64,000 nucleotides of DNA, from assembly GCA_006384855.1 (NCBI GenBank), contig VCJN01001647.1, forward strand, positions 62,001 to 126,000. Reading direction: 5' to 3'. Below the pieces are notes generated by a model, which worked only from the letters and a program-made list of their open reading frames with translations, searched no databases and had not been told where the DNA came from. This document shows, piece by piece, positions 1 through 12,368 of this stretch. The stretch comes from Tetraselmis striata. Taxonomy: Eukaryota; Chlorophyta; Chlorodendrophyceae; Chlorodendrales; Chlorodendraceae. Made by a program: the position numbers and the translations under genes. Numbering within the stretch: position 1 is the stretch's first letter; each line of letters begins with the position of its first letter.

Positions 1-85
1 CACAACTATTTGCCGAATCACGGTTATTGTCAACTGTGTTGATTTCTAACTTTCTCCCTAGAAAGCGGTGGCACCTCACGATTAC

Positions 86-2830
86 TTACTTGAGTTTACG
101 ATTGCGGAAAAATGGGAAAGGCCTGCTTGTGTCATAAAACGGGTCGCCGCTGCTGGGCACCGGGCGCTGCTGTTGGGTCATGGGCTGCTGCTGGCTGGGA
201 GAGCTGCTCCAGCTGGGCGCGAGGCTCCTCCAGAAAGCCCACCAACTGTACAGCATATTCATGTTTCCGCCATCGAGGGTGAACGCATCAGGCTTCGACA
301 TGCCGAAGTTGGGAGAGTCCATGCGGTCGTCGAACATGTTGCCGGGGGGGGAGGCCACTGGCGGAGGCGTGCGTGGGGAGGGCAGCTCGCAGCGCCCGGA
401 GTTGGACAAGTCTGCGGCCTGCAGAGATGCGGGAAGCCCGCCTCCGGCAGAGATGCCGACCACCCGAGCACTGAACGACAGCACCTTGACAAAACCAATG
501 CCGATGCGACCATCCTCAAAGAGAGCGATCTGGAAGTCGTTGCGGTGGAAGGGGCTGCCAAACTGCGGCACGTTACGGAACGTGATCACGACGGTGTCGC
601 CAGTCTCCTTCCATGAGACCTCGGACTCGCTGTCTGGCGCCAGATCCGAGAGGAGCCCAGAGATGCGCGGCTTGTCAAAGTGCAGCACGGCGAGATCAGC
701 GCCAGCGAAACTGGCATCCTCTCCGTCCCCGAAGGTCACGTAGCCATTGCTGGCCACGTACGCAGACGTGTACACCTTGCCTGGAGCACAGCAGCGCCAG
801 ATCGTGTGAGCAAGATTGTGAAGTACACGAAGGGTACAATCTCAATGCGGGAGGGACAGTGAGGCAAGGTGACACGCTTGGTCCGCAACGGTCACTGCGT
901 ACCGAAGAAGGGGAAGTTAAAGTTTCGGAAGGTGATCTTGACCACACTCTCATCCGTGAGGGGCAGCGCTTCGCTGCCGTATGTGTCGATTGGGAACACT
1001 TTGCCGCCCGTTGTCTTGCAGACAGTGTACTCTGACATGCCCAAATCGCCTGGCGTGAAGGTCAGCGATGTGCCCTGGAGATCGAAGGTTGTCCCCCGAG
1101 GAAAAAACTCGACGGGAGGCAGCGTCGCCTGGTACTCCTCCATGGCTTGAGACAACAGACCGTCGGCACATTTCAGTTCAGCTCACTCATTCACTCATGG
1201 AATCTGAAGTGTAGGCATGCAGCAAGTCGATTGGAAACAAATCACCAGATAGAGGGAGAGAGCTTACCAGGCTCAGACTCGGGCGCATATGTGGGACCAG
1301 AAAACGGCTCCAGCGACAAGTCCGGTGTGGATGACCCCAAACCCTCGGTCGTGGGAGGTGCGGAGGTAGTAGGCAGAGGGACATCAGCAACCTCAGCAGT
1401 GGTTGGCGCCGGGGTGGTGGTGGCGGCGTCCTCAACCATGTCTTGCCCCGGAGTGGCGGCGTCGTCCTGAGGGCCAAATACCCACCCTGCATCGGTCCAA
1501 TACCACCTCGGTATGGACGACTCCGAGGTTGGCTCAGGGGTGGTGGTGGGGACCGCCTCCTCGGTCGTGGTTGGCTCAGGAGTGGTGGTGACGGCCTTCT
1601 CAGTCACGAGTGGCTCCGGAGTGATAAACACAACCTCCTCAGTCACAGTTGGCTCAGGGGTGGTGGTGGGGACCGCCTCCTCGGTCGTGGTTGGCTCAGG
1701 AGTGGTGGTGACGGCCTTCTCAGTCACGACTGACTCCGGAGTGATAAACACAACCTCCTCAGTCACAGGTGGCTCAGGGGTGGTGGTGGGGACCGCCTCC
1801 TCGGTCGTGGTTGGCACTGGAGTGGTGGTGACGGCCTTCTCAGTCATGACTGACTCCGGAGTGATAAACACAACCTCCTCAGTCACAGGTGGCTCAGGGG
1901 GGGTGGTGGGGACCGCCTCCTCGGTCGTGGTTGGCTCAGGAGTGGTTGAGACGGCCTTCTCAGTCACGACTGGCTCCGGAGTGATAAACACAACCTCCTC
2001 AGTCACAGGTGGCTCAGGGGTGGTGGTGGGGACCGCCTCCTCGGTCGTGGTTGGCTCAGGAGTGGTTGAGACGGCCTTCTCAGTCACGACTGGCTCCGGA
2101 GTGATAAACACAACCTCCTCAGTCACAGGTGGCTCCGGAGTGGTGGTGGGGACCGCCTCCTCGGTCGTGGTTGGCTCAGGAGTGGTGGAGACGGCCTTCT
2201 CAGTCACGACTGGCTCCGGAGTGATAAACACAACCTCCTCAGACACAGTTGGCTCCGGAGTGGTGGTGGGGACCGCCTCCTCGGTCGTGAATGGCTCAGG
2301 AGTGGCGGTGACGGCCTTCTCAGTCACAACTGGCTCCGGAGTAATAAAAATTCCCTCTTGAGTCACAATTGTCTCCGCAGAAGTTGTGGTGACAGCCTCT
2401 TCGGTCGTCGATGCCTCCATTGGGGTTGGCTCCGGGGTCTTTACCACAGCATCCTCCGCCATGGTTGGCTCTGGAGTAATAAAGGTCACCGCCTCAGTCA
2501 CGATTGGCTCCGGGTTGCTGGTGACAGCCTCCTCAGTCACGATTGGTTCCGGAGTGGCGGTGATCACAGCCTCAGGGGTACCCGAAGCATCTGGAGCAAC
2601 GAAGCAAACCGGCACTCGTTTCAGTCGTTGGTGAATTTCAACCACAGGAAAAGGGTGCGCTTCCTCAGATGCTGCGTGTCGATGTCGACGACGGCAAATC
2701 ACGCACAGTCAGGCTCACTGGTGTGTCCAGGGTCACACTTACCGGCCGGTCGAAAAAAAGCTGACCCTGGGCAAGCCGAGCAGAGAAGCAGGAATGCCGC
2801 GAACGCGGCCGCCATCTGTCTCGACGCCAT
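86..2830 (-). CDS. Secreted Thr/Pro/Glu-repeat protein with nidogen-like (NIDO) domain
   Basis: Four exons joined by GT-AG introns, all in phase 1: 2830-2719, 2590-1268, 1145-903 and 780-86. The model gives about 790 residues. It starts at the Met of MASRQMAAAFAAFLLLCSAC, a good signal peptide. An upstream in-frame Met exists, and the donor of exon 1 could also be a few bases downstream. Exon 2 encodes a long array of TTPEPTTTEEAV-type repeats, which is mucin-like and probably O-glycosylated. Exons 3-4 form a NIDO-like beta domain: NFPFFG at the exon 3 end, then YTSAYVASNGYVTFG, GLLSDLAPD, VVITFRNVP and FQIALFEDGRIGIGF. The C-terminal 100 residues are Pro/Ser/Gln-rich with no membrane helix, so the product is probably exported to the wall or matrix. 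The domain match is by pattern only; function is unknown. Confidence 0.75.
1520..2345. repeat. 120-bp coding minisatellite
   Basis: About seven head-to-tail copies of a 120-bp unit, aligned at 1561, 1681, 1801, 1921, 2041, 2161 and 2281, with few substitutions. The period is 40 codons, so copy-number change keeps the frame of the Thr/Pro/Glu-rich exon. The flanks (1268-1520 and 2345-2590) hold shorter, more diverged TPEP repeats. Confidence 0.95.
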
Positions 2831-4242
2831 CGGTCTACTGGCGCGCCCGGCACCAGGGTGTCGCGCCATGCGGTCAGCGTCTGGCCCTGTTTGGATCACG
2901 AGACGTCAGCCGGCGTCTACTTCGACCCTCAACTCCTCGATGATCGATATGGGCCACAGGTTCGGCTCGTTGCAGACGATAACGCTGTCACAGCGACACG
3001 ACTCGTGATGCGGCGCGGGGCAGTGCTACGGAAGTGCTGTGTGCGTCGTTTCCATATCTCGCAAAGGAGGGATAGCAAGATGCGTATGACGCGCCGGTGT
3101 CGTCCCGGCAAGTTCACCGCACCTGTTCACGGGCTGGAAGTGCTCAGAATGCCTGATTCTGGACTGTCTCGGAGTGCCGGGCAGGGCTGTCAAGGTGAGA
3201 GCGCTCCTGGGTGGGCGCTTGACTTCACGATCCGCCACTCTCTATCGTAGGACCGAGTGTGTCTCGGTACATAAGCAGGTACGAGTACTGATAGCGACTA
3301 GACGCTAGCTAGCAGATGCACTAGGGTAAAGCGACTCCTGGACTGCTTGCTCCGCGTGCTGAACGAAGTGAGCGCCTGCCACGACGCGCCGCATGCGTGC
3401 TGCCTCTAACCTGGTACTGTACAAGTATCTCGTCGTACCCGGGTACTGGTATTGATTTTTTCAAAATACTGTACTGCAGTCGGCTGCTGTCGTCACTTCA
3501 AGAACAATGCGCGCATCGCACGCCAGACAAATGTCGTCCGCGCGAAATGGTCGATCATCCGCGACGCGACGACGATACGTCGTCGCTCGGATTCCCTCTG
3601 CGCGGCTGCCCGCGTCCGCCTCGTCGTCTACGGGCGGCAGCAGTCCGCCAGGTGGCCGCTACAGCGCCACGTTCAGCAGGTATACAGAGGTATATGTACA
3701 GGGTATGTACATTCTCGCGGAATTTTTTAATTACATAAGGGCTTCCACAAAAGCGCACTAGAAACAGAACTAACTTCAACGCGGAATTTTTTAGATAGCA
3801 CTATAGCACTGTAGCAGTATAGGTAGCTATGCTGCGGCCTGCGGGTAGTAGTGATATATTAGTACAGTACATCGTAATTGTGGTTGTCGCGTCGCTCATC
3901 GTGTTCTGTAAATCCGCCTACAGGTATACATGTAGAGGTTCCCGCGGAGTTGCTGGGCATATATGTCAATTTGTCAATTTTTCCGCCCCCGGGACAGGAC
4001 TGGCAACAGTGAAATGCTTGGCGGGCATATGTTATGTTTAGGACACACGCTCTTCATATCGACAAGGCCCGGCCGTCGTACAGTGCCAGTAGCACTCCGC
4101 ACGAGTACCAGTTTGAATTACAAAAGCGTAAGCAACAAGAGCCTACCGCGTAGTACGTCACGGGCAACCAGTATCCGACAAGACACGACCACCGGCGCAC
4201 ATAGGGACTACTTGCTTCCGGAGGAGCGCCGCCCCCTACCTG
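2831..4242. other. Intergenic, no gene recognised
   Basis: This is the upstream side of the NIDO-like gene and presumably holds its promoter. ORFs are short and mutually overlapping, and no domain or splice-consistent exon series was found. The stretch 3720-3960 is AT-rich and contains two similar GCGGAATTTTTTA motifs at about 3717 and 3780. Confidence 0.5.
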
Positions 4243-4302
4243 TTTCGGTGCATTACGAGCTTGCAAGTCCTAGAGTGGCAAGGCAAGCTACTGACAACGA
4301 GG
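4243..4302 (-). repeat. B2 split repeat (3' end of old PAT element)
   Basis: It aligns with 4726-4793: both start TTTCGGTGCAWTACGA and both contain GGCAAGGCAAGCTAC. It marks the 3' terminus of the minus-strand element. Confidence 0.75.
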
Positions 4303-4566
4303 GCGCGAGGTACAAAAGCCTGATTGTGTCCAGAAATAGGTACTTTGAGAACCCCTACATACTCCGCGCCGCCAATAAAATGATTAGAAATCACTGCGGC
4401 ACACATTACTTTGTTAAAAGGCGGACAAACCCGCAAGGCTATAGGGGTAAGCCGGAAAATTGGGAGACTCACAATAATAATCGTCCCGTTTGTACAGAAC
4501 AAGGGACAACATGACGGTTAGTACGTTGCGTTAAAGCAGTATGCGGGGGCGGGTGGGGAGGAGCAG

Positions 4567-4793
4567 ACTGAATTACAGAGAACTGCGAGATTGACGAGTA
4601 GCTCGGGGCTGCCAGATAGAGTGAAGTTGTGTCGGTGGGCACGGGTCAAGACCCTTGACAGCTTTGCTGCACGAATCCGGGATTTCACTGCATTCCTAAA
4701 GTACTGCAAGAAACTCTAGTCAAAGTTTCGGTGCAATACGAAGAGCTTGCCTGTGCGAAATGTTTGGCAAGGCAAGCTACAGACGGCGAGAGT
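4567..4793 (-). repeat. Internal B1-A2 junction of old PAT element
   Basis: A2 (4567-4725) matches the 5' terminal repeat at 9744-9908, and B1 (4726-4793) matches 4243-4302. The direct B1-A2 joint corresponds to the circle junction that PAT and DIRS elements need to template full-length replication. Confidence 0.75.
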
Positions 4794-5018
4794 GCTTGGA
4801 ATAAAGATGCGAGCGAACAATACCTAGCGCCATGTCTACGTTATTGAACGGAGGACGGCTTGGGATCCCTGACTTCGGAGAAGGCCAAGTCAACGGGACG
4901 GGATGGGAGTCCATAGATAGCGTATATGTTGGTGTTAAAGGTGGCGGCCCAGCCCGCATGGCGAACGCGAGCGTTGCGCAGGACATTGCCGTCGGCAACG
5001 ATAGTGCAGCCGCCTAAT

Positions 5019-5480
5019 TTAGCAACCAAATGAGAGCCGTAATTTTGAAAAAAAAAACTCCTCATCATCTATACCGAGTACCGGGCCATCCAACGGGCGC
5101 AAGCCGCAAACAGTACTGGTAGCAGTAGGACATGGGCATGGGCAAGGGACGGGCAGCCCACGGATCGTGCGCATGTGGATGATGTGCCCGTCGAAGGCGG
5201 GAAACATTAAAGCAGCGGCCGAGGCGTCGCGCAGGCGGGGGTGCCCTCGTGCCATGCCAATAGCAGCGATACGGGGCAGAAGCCGCCAACCGTAGTTGGG
5301 ATTGTTGGCTAGCGTGATGTGTTGGCCACAACGGACTTGGTCGGTCTTGCGTTTGGTGATGTGGACGACCACGCCGTCGGCGTAGTGTTCCTCCACGCGA
5401 GGCCACGCGAGGGCAATAAGGGCCTCCTCAACGCGCATGGCGCCGGGCAGCATGCACAACGTAGGGATGAAGCCGACCAC
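5019..5480 (-). pseudogene. Tyrosine recombinase remnant (old PAT element)
   Basis: The minus-strand frame holds AMRVEEALIALAW followed by VVVHITKRKTDQVRCGQ. This fits the region around the first catalytic Arg in phage-integrase-type recombinases (R-x-x-E, then a beta-strand with a Lys). Its place at the 3' end of the element, just before B1, matches the DIRS order. The C-terminal H-x-x-R and Tyr region is not continuous. The assignment rests on context as much as on motif. Confidence 0.6.
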
Positions 5481-6329
5481 GAGGGGGCACGGCTGGTCGG
5501 ATGCGACCGCAGTAGCCAGTTAAATCTCGGACAAGGGGCCACGTAAACGCGGCCTTATGGTTGCGGGGAGTAGACCGATCGAACGAGAAGCAGCATGACG
5601 TACCAAACCGGGGACGGTCCGTGGGGGTAGGGTGGGGATTAATCACGTGCATGTAATTAATCGCCGCCGAGGTTGTTTTTACCGTGATGTACGCCTATCC
5701 GGATTGGGCGCGATATCGGAGGTACATGGCCACCGCCATCGGACAAAGGGAGGGAGTGCGGCCACTACAGCTCCACTTATTGACCCAGACATTCCATGAG
5801 TATGCATGCATGGTTGAGTCCGCGGAAGCGCCCCCATGGCGACGTCTAGACGTCCGAGTACAAGGCAGCGCCCGCGGTGTTGTCCGCGGCCGCGACCGGG
5901 CAGGCGGGCCAATTGGAGGACCCGACCGCGATGGCCGGGCCGCCGTCCTCGAGGACGCGGCCAGGGCGTGAAAGCGCGCGCATGCGGGGTACCCGTGTGC
6001 CGTCGGCGGGAGATAGGCACGACAACCCGGCCATCGCCACGGCTAGCGCCACGGGCGGTGGCCACGATGCCATACTCAGAAGAAACGGGTGATGTAGCGC
6101 TGCATTTGCGAAAGGGGGCGAGCGCCATGCCGGAAGTGGACACGTAGCGCGACGAGGACGCGCCACTGGGTGGCGGCTTGGGTGACGCGATGGCCCGAAG
6201 CCTCGCCATGTAGAGGGCGAGGTCGGGGCTGCCGTGGGGTAGGGCCGACGCGACGATCGCGAAATCGGCCAGGTGGCGGCCATCGGAGGCCGCCACTGCC
6301 CGCCAGTGGCGGCCCTTCCGATCGTCTAG

Positions 6330-6584
6330 GATCACAAGGATAGCGACCGCCCGGTCCTCCAGTAGTTTACGCAAAACTCTGCCGATGAGGAAGAAAGGGG
6401 GATTAATCCAATTATCGTCGCTAGACCAATCGGACAGAAAATAATCGACATCTTCCGTACCCGGACACCAAAAGCGCGAGTTAAAATGCGCGCACATGTG
6501 GTTAAGGTGGGTCGCAAGCCGGTCGACCGAGTGAGGTCCCCAGCACTGGTCCAAAACAACCATGAAAATTCTAGGGTTCAGCAT
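6330..6584 (-). pseudogene. DIRS methyltransferase-domain remnant (old PAT element)
   Basis: The minus frame reads NPRIFMVVLDQCWGPHSVDR, then HFNSRFWCPGTEDVDYF, then INPPFFLIGRVLRKLLE. It is collinear with the domain of the young element at 34-39 kb (NPRIFRYVDRIW, HTVDRFA, YNSRWTVPGTEAVDS, CNPPWQLLDDLVLKL). NPPF stands in the position of the N6-adenine methyltransferase NPPW/DPPY motif. The rest of the 301-residue open frame (down to 5679) is not clearly homologous. Confidence 0.8.
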
Positions 6585-6740
6585 ATCGAGTCGTTGGCGT
6601 CGCTATACTTAGACATCTTCGGCGGCCGTATTTTGAGTACGGGGGGACCCATTGTACGACCAGCCGGACTAGGTCGATGTCGTACTCCGCGCGCAGACGC
6701 ACGCCACTTCCTTGGCGAGGAAGTTAAGGGCCGATTTCCG

Positions 6741-6986
6741 TTAACCATGGTCAACGATGTGGACGACGTTATGGCTGTCCACCGAAACGGCCACGCGGCC
6801 CCGAGGGAGCCACCGCCCAAATGACCGCTGCGCCATCAAGAGGCCCCGCATCTCGCGATGTGTGGACAATTCCATGCGCTCGTGCGGCAACAAAATCCGT
6901 GGGCAAGCAGCTTGGACGCGTCCAAGGTGACTGCGGCTTACCCCTTGTCCGGAGCGTCGACAATGAAGCGAAACGCCGGGCCACAC
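6741..6986 (-). pseudogene. RNase H remnant (old PAT element)
   Basis: The minus frame reads ERMELSTHREMRGLLMAQ followed by VAVSVDSHNVVHIVDHG. This has the layout of the retroelement RNase H core: the Glu of an E-x3-A-type helix, then a beta-strand with Asp and a V-V-x-I pattern. It lies between the reverse transcriptase and methyltransferase remnants, in the order seen in the young element. Confidence 0.65.
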
Positions 6987-7063
6987 TCAGCCACCGGGGA
7001 AATAAGGGGGTGAGTGTGTGTGTGGGGATGGGGGGGGGGGGGGGGGGGGGGGGGAATCCCGTA

Positions 7064-7853
7064 CTACCGCCAACTTCCAAAAAACAATCCATCACGGACT
7101 TCCGCCGACAGCCGTACCCGGGTACCCCAGGCCCCGCGTACACCAGCGGCGGCCTCCGCCGCTGTCTGAGAGGCGCGCGTGAACATGCGGGCCGTGCCTT
7201 GGACGGCTAGTCCGAAGGACGGGATCAAGCCGGAGAATGATGGAGACCAGACGGCGGGGGGTGATCCAGCCTGCGGATATGGTGTCCGCGATGTCGGCAT
7301 GGACGCGGTCCCGTCGCGGTCAGCGGGACCTTGAAGACCCCGTCGTCTATGACGGAGAGTGACAAACTCTAGGTGTTTGAGCTGGAGAGCCGGCTCGTCT
7401 AGGACGGACTTACCCTCGTTGATCACGATCCCCGCGGCGGCGCAGTCAGCGCACACGCGGGAGCTAGCGCGTGGGGGCGCGCATGTTTCCGTATAAACCA
7501 ACCGATCATCGAGGTACGCGATCATGCGGGTACCGTATCCGCGTCATCGGCGGACCGTCTTAGCGAAGACCCGTGGGCCGTGCGCATGCCTAAAGGGAGC
7601 ACCGCGTACTCGTAGTAGTACTCGTCCCTCTACTCGAAAGCGCAATAATGGCGGGAATCGGGGTTGAGTTCGACGTGTTGATAGCTCTATATGAGGTAGT
7701 CCACAGCCAACATGCCGTCGCCTCGGCTCGCGAAATCACGTGCGCACAGTAACGGCTCAATCTTAACGAAACATCGGTCCTGTCTTCGTTCCGTTCCCCT
7801 TGATCTAGAATTAAGTGTATTTTGGACGAGCCAGTCTTGGTAAACACGCCCAA
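7064..7853 (-). pseudogene. Reverse transcriptase remnants (old PAT element)
   Basis: Two frame-shifted pieces. The 5' piece (7853-7590) has VFTKTGSSKIHLILD, equivalent to VPKPGCNQWRLVIDLRHLN in the young element. The 3' piece (7525-7064) has IAYLDDRLVYTE, the YxDD catalytic box, then GIVINEGKSVLDEPALQLKHLEF, the usual thumb-side motif. A 25-base G run (7030-7054) interrupts the downstream part. Confidence 0.8.
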
Positions 7854-8756
7854 GGGTTAACCACATAATACGGGCGTTGGAGGATCTTGAGCACGACGGC
7901 GCCGTGCGTACGAGGTCGCCGACTTCCTTGTCGACAGTCCCCGTCGTGGTCGTACGCGGATTATTGGTTGGGACGTACCGACGATGAGGGCGCCGGACTG
8001 GCCGGGCCCCACTCCATGGAGTAGCCATTCGTGACCCAATCCATCGCATCATCTTCGCCGTCTCGGCACGGGTGGCACATCCGCCTCCGGCGGAAAGGGA
8101 GATCGTGTCGAACGCGCCCACCCATGCCGGGCTTTGGGGTGGGCGCATGCAGCATAGGGGCTACAATAAAACGCAAAAGCAACCGATCAAATCTCGACGG
8201 CGAGAAATGACCCGGAAAACGAAAAATGCACCGGTACCATTACGCCCGGGGTATATAGCGCACGAAGAACGTTACCGAGAGTACGGTGGTCGAGTGGTAC
8301 GAGTATGCGCGACCTTCGCGGCCGAGATCGAGCGTGCGACGCGCGCGCAAATCCACCCGAAAATCTATTAATCCGGGACGATGTACCGGTTAGAGACTTG
8401 CTGGACCGACTACCGTTACACGAAAACCAAAATTTTGAACTAAATTTTGGTTTTTTTTGAAGCAAAGTCGACAACTGAGTAGGCACCCCAAGACCGCGAA
8501 AAGAGGGGTAAAACGGCAAGTGCGGCGGGCGAGCGGTCGGCAACATGCGGGGAGAGACCAGCCAACATGTGGGGTCGTTCGAACATACGCGGGGCGGGAA
8601 CGTGCCCGCCCCGAGGTTGGCTCTCTGTCGTAGCACTAGCGTGGCACTTTGATGCGTGGTACCCATTGCAAATGGGCGCATATTTGACGGAGAAATTGAA
8701 AAAATATTACACATTTGACTAAGTCACTCGGATGTGACCGGGAAAAAGCGCAATCG

Positions 8757-9600
8757 CTAGGGACGCAGCCACCTACGTGGGGCGGGGGTTGGACTACAGC
8801 TAGATCGCACGCGAGTACTATTTGCAGTGCGCCAATCGAGCGATATATAGTCACGGTAGTAGTGGCCCGGTTGGCCGCACATGTGGCATTTGCCACGGAC
8901 GGGGGCATGGGGGGCCACTGGGATGCGAGGGGCTGCCGGTGCAGCCGAGGTGGATGGTTTGGGGCGCAGGGGGTGGTGCGGTTGGGGCGCGTGCACTTCC
9001 TTGCGCATCCGTATGGTGCTTGACGCCCTCCTCGGCGAGCTTGAGGGCCTTGGCCGAGGCGGGGTCAGGGCTCGCCGCGTTGTCTTTCAGGGGGCGTTCA
9101 CGCGGTAGTGCCAAACTAGGCAAGGGTTCGCGTAGGTGTGGGCCACGTGCAATTGCGAGTAGCGGTGGGTCGCAAACTCGAGATTGGCGACGACGAGGTT
9201 GTCATGCCGCGAGGCGAATGAGGACGTAGCGGTAACATTTGACTCGACTCGGGTCGGGTCTAGATTATCGAGCTCACCTATGATATATGTGAGTCGCTCA
9301 ACGAAAATAATCGCGCACGAGGGTGGTGAGGGCGCGTAGGGCGTCGACCTCGGCTTGCACGACCAAGGCTTTGTAGATGTGGCGGGCGTGGATGGCCATC
9401 CAAACGTGGGTGGTCCCGCTAGTACCTTTCGGTGCCTTGACGGTCTCGACGAACGCCTTGTCGTCCGGAGCACGCTTGGCGGGAGCTGCGACCGCCTGAG
9501 CGGCCACGGGAGCAGCGGCGGCGGGCGCCGGGACTGGCCGGCTAGCAGCGTGACGCACGAACGCAGGCGGCGGGCGTCGCGAACTGCGCTTGGACGGCAT
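8757..9600 (-). pseudogene. Gag remnant with CCHC zinc knuckle (old PAT element)
   Basis: A Met-initiated frame at 9600 gives a basic, Ala/Pro-rich N-terminus followed by a helical stretch. After frame changes, 8890-8850 encodes CHMCGQPGHYYRD, a CX2CX4HX4C knuckle whose last Cys codon has become Tyr. Position and content fit a retroelement Gag. Confidence 0.6.
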
Positions 9601-9908
9601 GACTCCGCTTTGGCGACGCGGTCGTACGTGGAGGAGCTAGAGGCGATGTGGCGTGGACCTGGCGCATGAGCCAGTCTCTGTGGGGGCGTGTGAAGAGGAA
9701 GCCATTTTTTGACACTGAGAGAGGGAAGAGTGGACATAGAGCTGACTGAACTACATATATAGCACAATTGCGAAATTGACAAGCAACTAATAGCTGCGAG
9801 GGTTAAGTAGTGCCCGTGGGCATGGGTCTAGACCTTGGAACGACAACTCTGCCGCACGAAATAAACGGAATCTACTGCAGTCCTAAAGTATTGCAAGAAA
9901 CTCCAAAG

Positions 9909-12368
9909 TTCTTTGAATAGTCTCCTCTGAGACATATCATGCAATTATGACAAGCCCCGCCCTTCCCCCCGCGCGCGCGCGCGCGGATAACTAGTCATGA
10001 CGGCGCTCCACCAACAAAGGCGACGTTCGACGGGTTTTTCGACCCGCCTACTCACCGCCGTCTCACTTCAAATCGAGCAACATGCCAACATCATCGGACA
10101 TCGACATGACGACATTTATGGCAACACCAACACCAACGACATCCACAACCACTGGGCTGCCCACGGGGCCACTTCCGTGACCAAAAAAGCTTCGAGATTC
10201 ACCTTCGTCAGATTCACTCTACGACGGCCGTGAAGTTAGGCAGCGATATCATCCAGGTACGGAAAGCCCCCGGCGGTGGGCGAGGCTCTGTTATACTCAA
10301 CAAACAAATTGCCGAAGGAAGACTAATTAAATGCCAGTGACGGAATACCATGTGCTGCATAAGTATCACGATGTGTCGCCGATGCCCTCTTCCTCAAGCA
10401 TCTCTCTTTCTCGATGTAGTCGCATCTTTCCCCACTGCTCCAACTGCATGCGCTCTATATAATATTCATAAATCTCGATGCCGATATATAGCCTCCTCCT
10501 TATTTGCTGCTGGTTGCTTCTCCGCTGCCGGCTCTTGCTGCGCGGCTGTTGCAAGCCATGTTAATGTTGCTGCCTGATTTATCTTCGCCGCTGCACGCGT
10601 TGTCGTTGCGCGCCTCCGTGCGCCCCAAGCCCTGAAATAGCATCGCCTTGCTGCTGTTTGACTTGCTGTTGCCACGAACGGATCCTCTGCCCCGTGTTGC
10701 CTGCAAGTGGGGCTCGCTGGAAGAACAACGTTGAAAAAGGGAAGCCGCTCCTCGTCCACAGTGCCATCTTCGTGGTTGCCACCGTTGGCACTGTACGTGC
10801 AAAGTCATTGGGATGATGCACTTGTGGTCGCCCTGGCAGTAGAATATGTCCGTCAGTGGATGGGTAGCCTCCAGTGGCTTCATCCCACCGGGAGAGGGGT
10901 CACTATCACCCGACTCCTCCTCTCCTCCAGCGTCAGCAGCACACCACAACAGCCAGCCTCGGCATCAACAAACAGATTTTCTCAGCAGTTCCAGCATAGA
11001 TATTCAGACAGCAGTGCATGCGCACCACATACATCATCGACTACTCTTTGGGTTGTTGCTGCCTCTCTCGTGTCGACACGTCAGCTTGACTTGAGTATAC
11101 GCTGAACCGAAAGCCGTCCTTGAAGCTACGATCTTCGGCGTCTGCGACTGTCGCAGCGTGCGCTCGACTGTCGCAGTTTTCCTTGGTTGCCCCAAACCTT
11201 TTTCGAACCCAAACGAGTCACGAGGTAGTGGATCGTAACGCGGCCCAGTCTGACCTCGTCTTCTGGCGCTAGCTTCTCAAGGTGACTTCAGGGCATTATA
11301 GCAACGTTTCAGCATGTCGAAATGCGTGTTATAGAGGTAGCCCATCAGTCGGGGGACATAACAACTGCGCAGCGCTTGCCCAGGGGTACGTCGTCCCACT
11401 TCACGGACACGTCTGACAGCATGTAGTTCCTTGGCCGACCAGGCGGGTGTCCTCCGCCATGTTTTTCGCGCGAATGTTTCAAAATATTGTTGGTGGTCCT
11501 ATTGGCAGTCGGCGGCAAAGCTATGACGATGCATGACAGCGTGCGCTGCCGCCACACCTACGCGCGCGGGGGATATATTGATAGGTAGATCTGATGATAG
11601 CGGCTGGCGCTGCCCTCCACCACGTGCGACAATTACGCGCGCAGTAACTGACTCGTCAGCAGTTGGGAGCTGAGGCTAAAGTAGTGGTTCAGTCGCTGAC
11701 GGAGTTTCCCGGCAGCAGAAGCTCCTCTCCCCCCCCCCCCCCCCCCCGGGAAATCGCTGGGTAAACCAGAACTTTACTTCGGGATCACCATCATGCATCC
11801 AACCATCAGCACATTCAGTGACCACACACACACACACACCAGATGCTATCTTGTCTGTGATTAAGGGGGCAATCAGACACCGCTACGACCATTTCTGCAT
11901 GGCCTGTTGGCTGTCCAGGTACCAGTACCACGTGAGGCTGCACTGCAGTGGGAAGCGGGGGTGAAATGAGAGATGACGCACCATCAGTTATGCTCAATGG
12001 AGACTGGGGCGCATCTGCGGTGAGGATCCCCAGCACTGCAATATTGCGCTTGTACATGCGCCACCGGTGAACGCGAAAGGGTGCCAATGGGTGGTGCATC
12101 CAAGAAACCCGCCGACCATTATGCCGTGATTGGGATACAGACCGACGTTGTGTTCGTTTCAAATCCTTCTCGATGCAAACGCCCGCACCATCGCGCTGCC
12201 AAAATAGCATAGGTGCTGCAATAGAGGTGCAGACTGAACGTAGACGGCATCGCCCTCGCAGCAGCGGTGGTCAGGTAAGAGGCAAACAGATGTTCGACAA
12301 TAAATTCGGACAATGACGGCGCATCAGCAAACCATGTCGTTGCGGCCTTGCGCACATGCTGCGGCGCC
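9909..12368. other. Unassigned region between old PAT element and PsbP-domain gene
   Basis: No gene is supported. It holds a (CG)n tract near 9970, a (CA)n tract near 11825 and a 19-base C run at 11729-11747. A minus-strand frame at 11557-11345 (basic, starts with ATG, contains KWDDVPLGKRCAVVMS) and an adjacent frame reading LMGYLYNTHFDMLKRCYNALK look protein-like but do not join cleanly. They could be a decayed gene. The part next to 12368 should include the PsbP-domain gene's 3' UTR. Confidence 0.4.

Larger units (their letters stand above)
4243..9908 (-). mobile_element. Degenerate PAT-like DIRS retrotransposon (old copy)
   Basis: The boundaries come from diverged split direct repeats. 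A1 (9744-9908) matches A2 (4567-4725); both end in a GCAAGAAACTC-type sequence. B1 (4726-4793) matches B2 (4243-4302); both begin TTTCGGTGCA and share GGCAAGGCAAGCTAC. B1 abuts A2, as expected for the PAT arrangement A1-ORFs-B1-A2-B2. Read on the minus strand, remnants follow the DIRS order: Gag with zinc knuckle, reverse transcriptase, RNase H, DAM-like methyltransferase domain, tyrosine recombinase. Frames are broken many times and the A and B copies have diverged strongly, so this is an old, inactive copy. The outer ends are good to roughly 5 bp. Confidence 0.85.

Noticed and set aside
1513-2361. 282-residue plus-strand ORF rich in Val/Ser/Gly
   Set aside because: It is the reverse complement of the Thr/Pro/Glu repeat exon. 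The minus strand has the signal peptide, splice sites and NIDO-like domain.
5679-6283. Downstream half of the 301-residue ORF in the old PAT element
   Set aside because: Only 6584-6330 aligns with the methyltransferase domain. The rest shows no conserved motif.
12119-12355. Minus-strand ORF just downstream of the PsbP-domain gene
   Set aside because: It starts at a non-ATG codon, has no domain and lies where the PsbP-domain gene's 3' UTR is expected.
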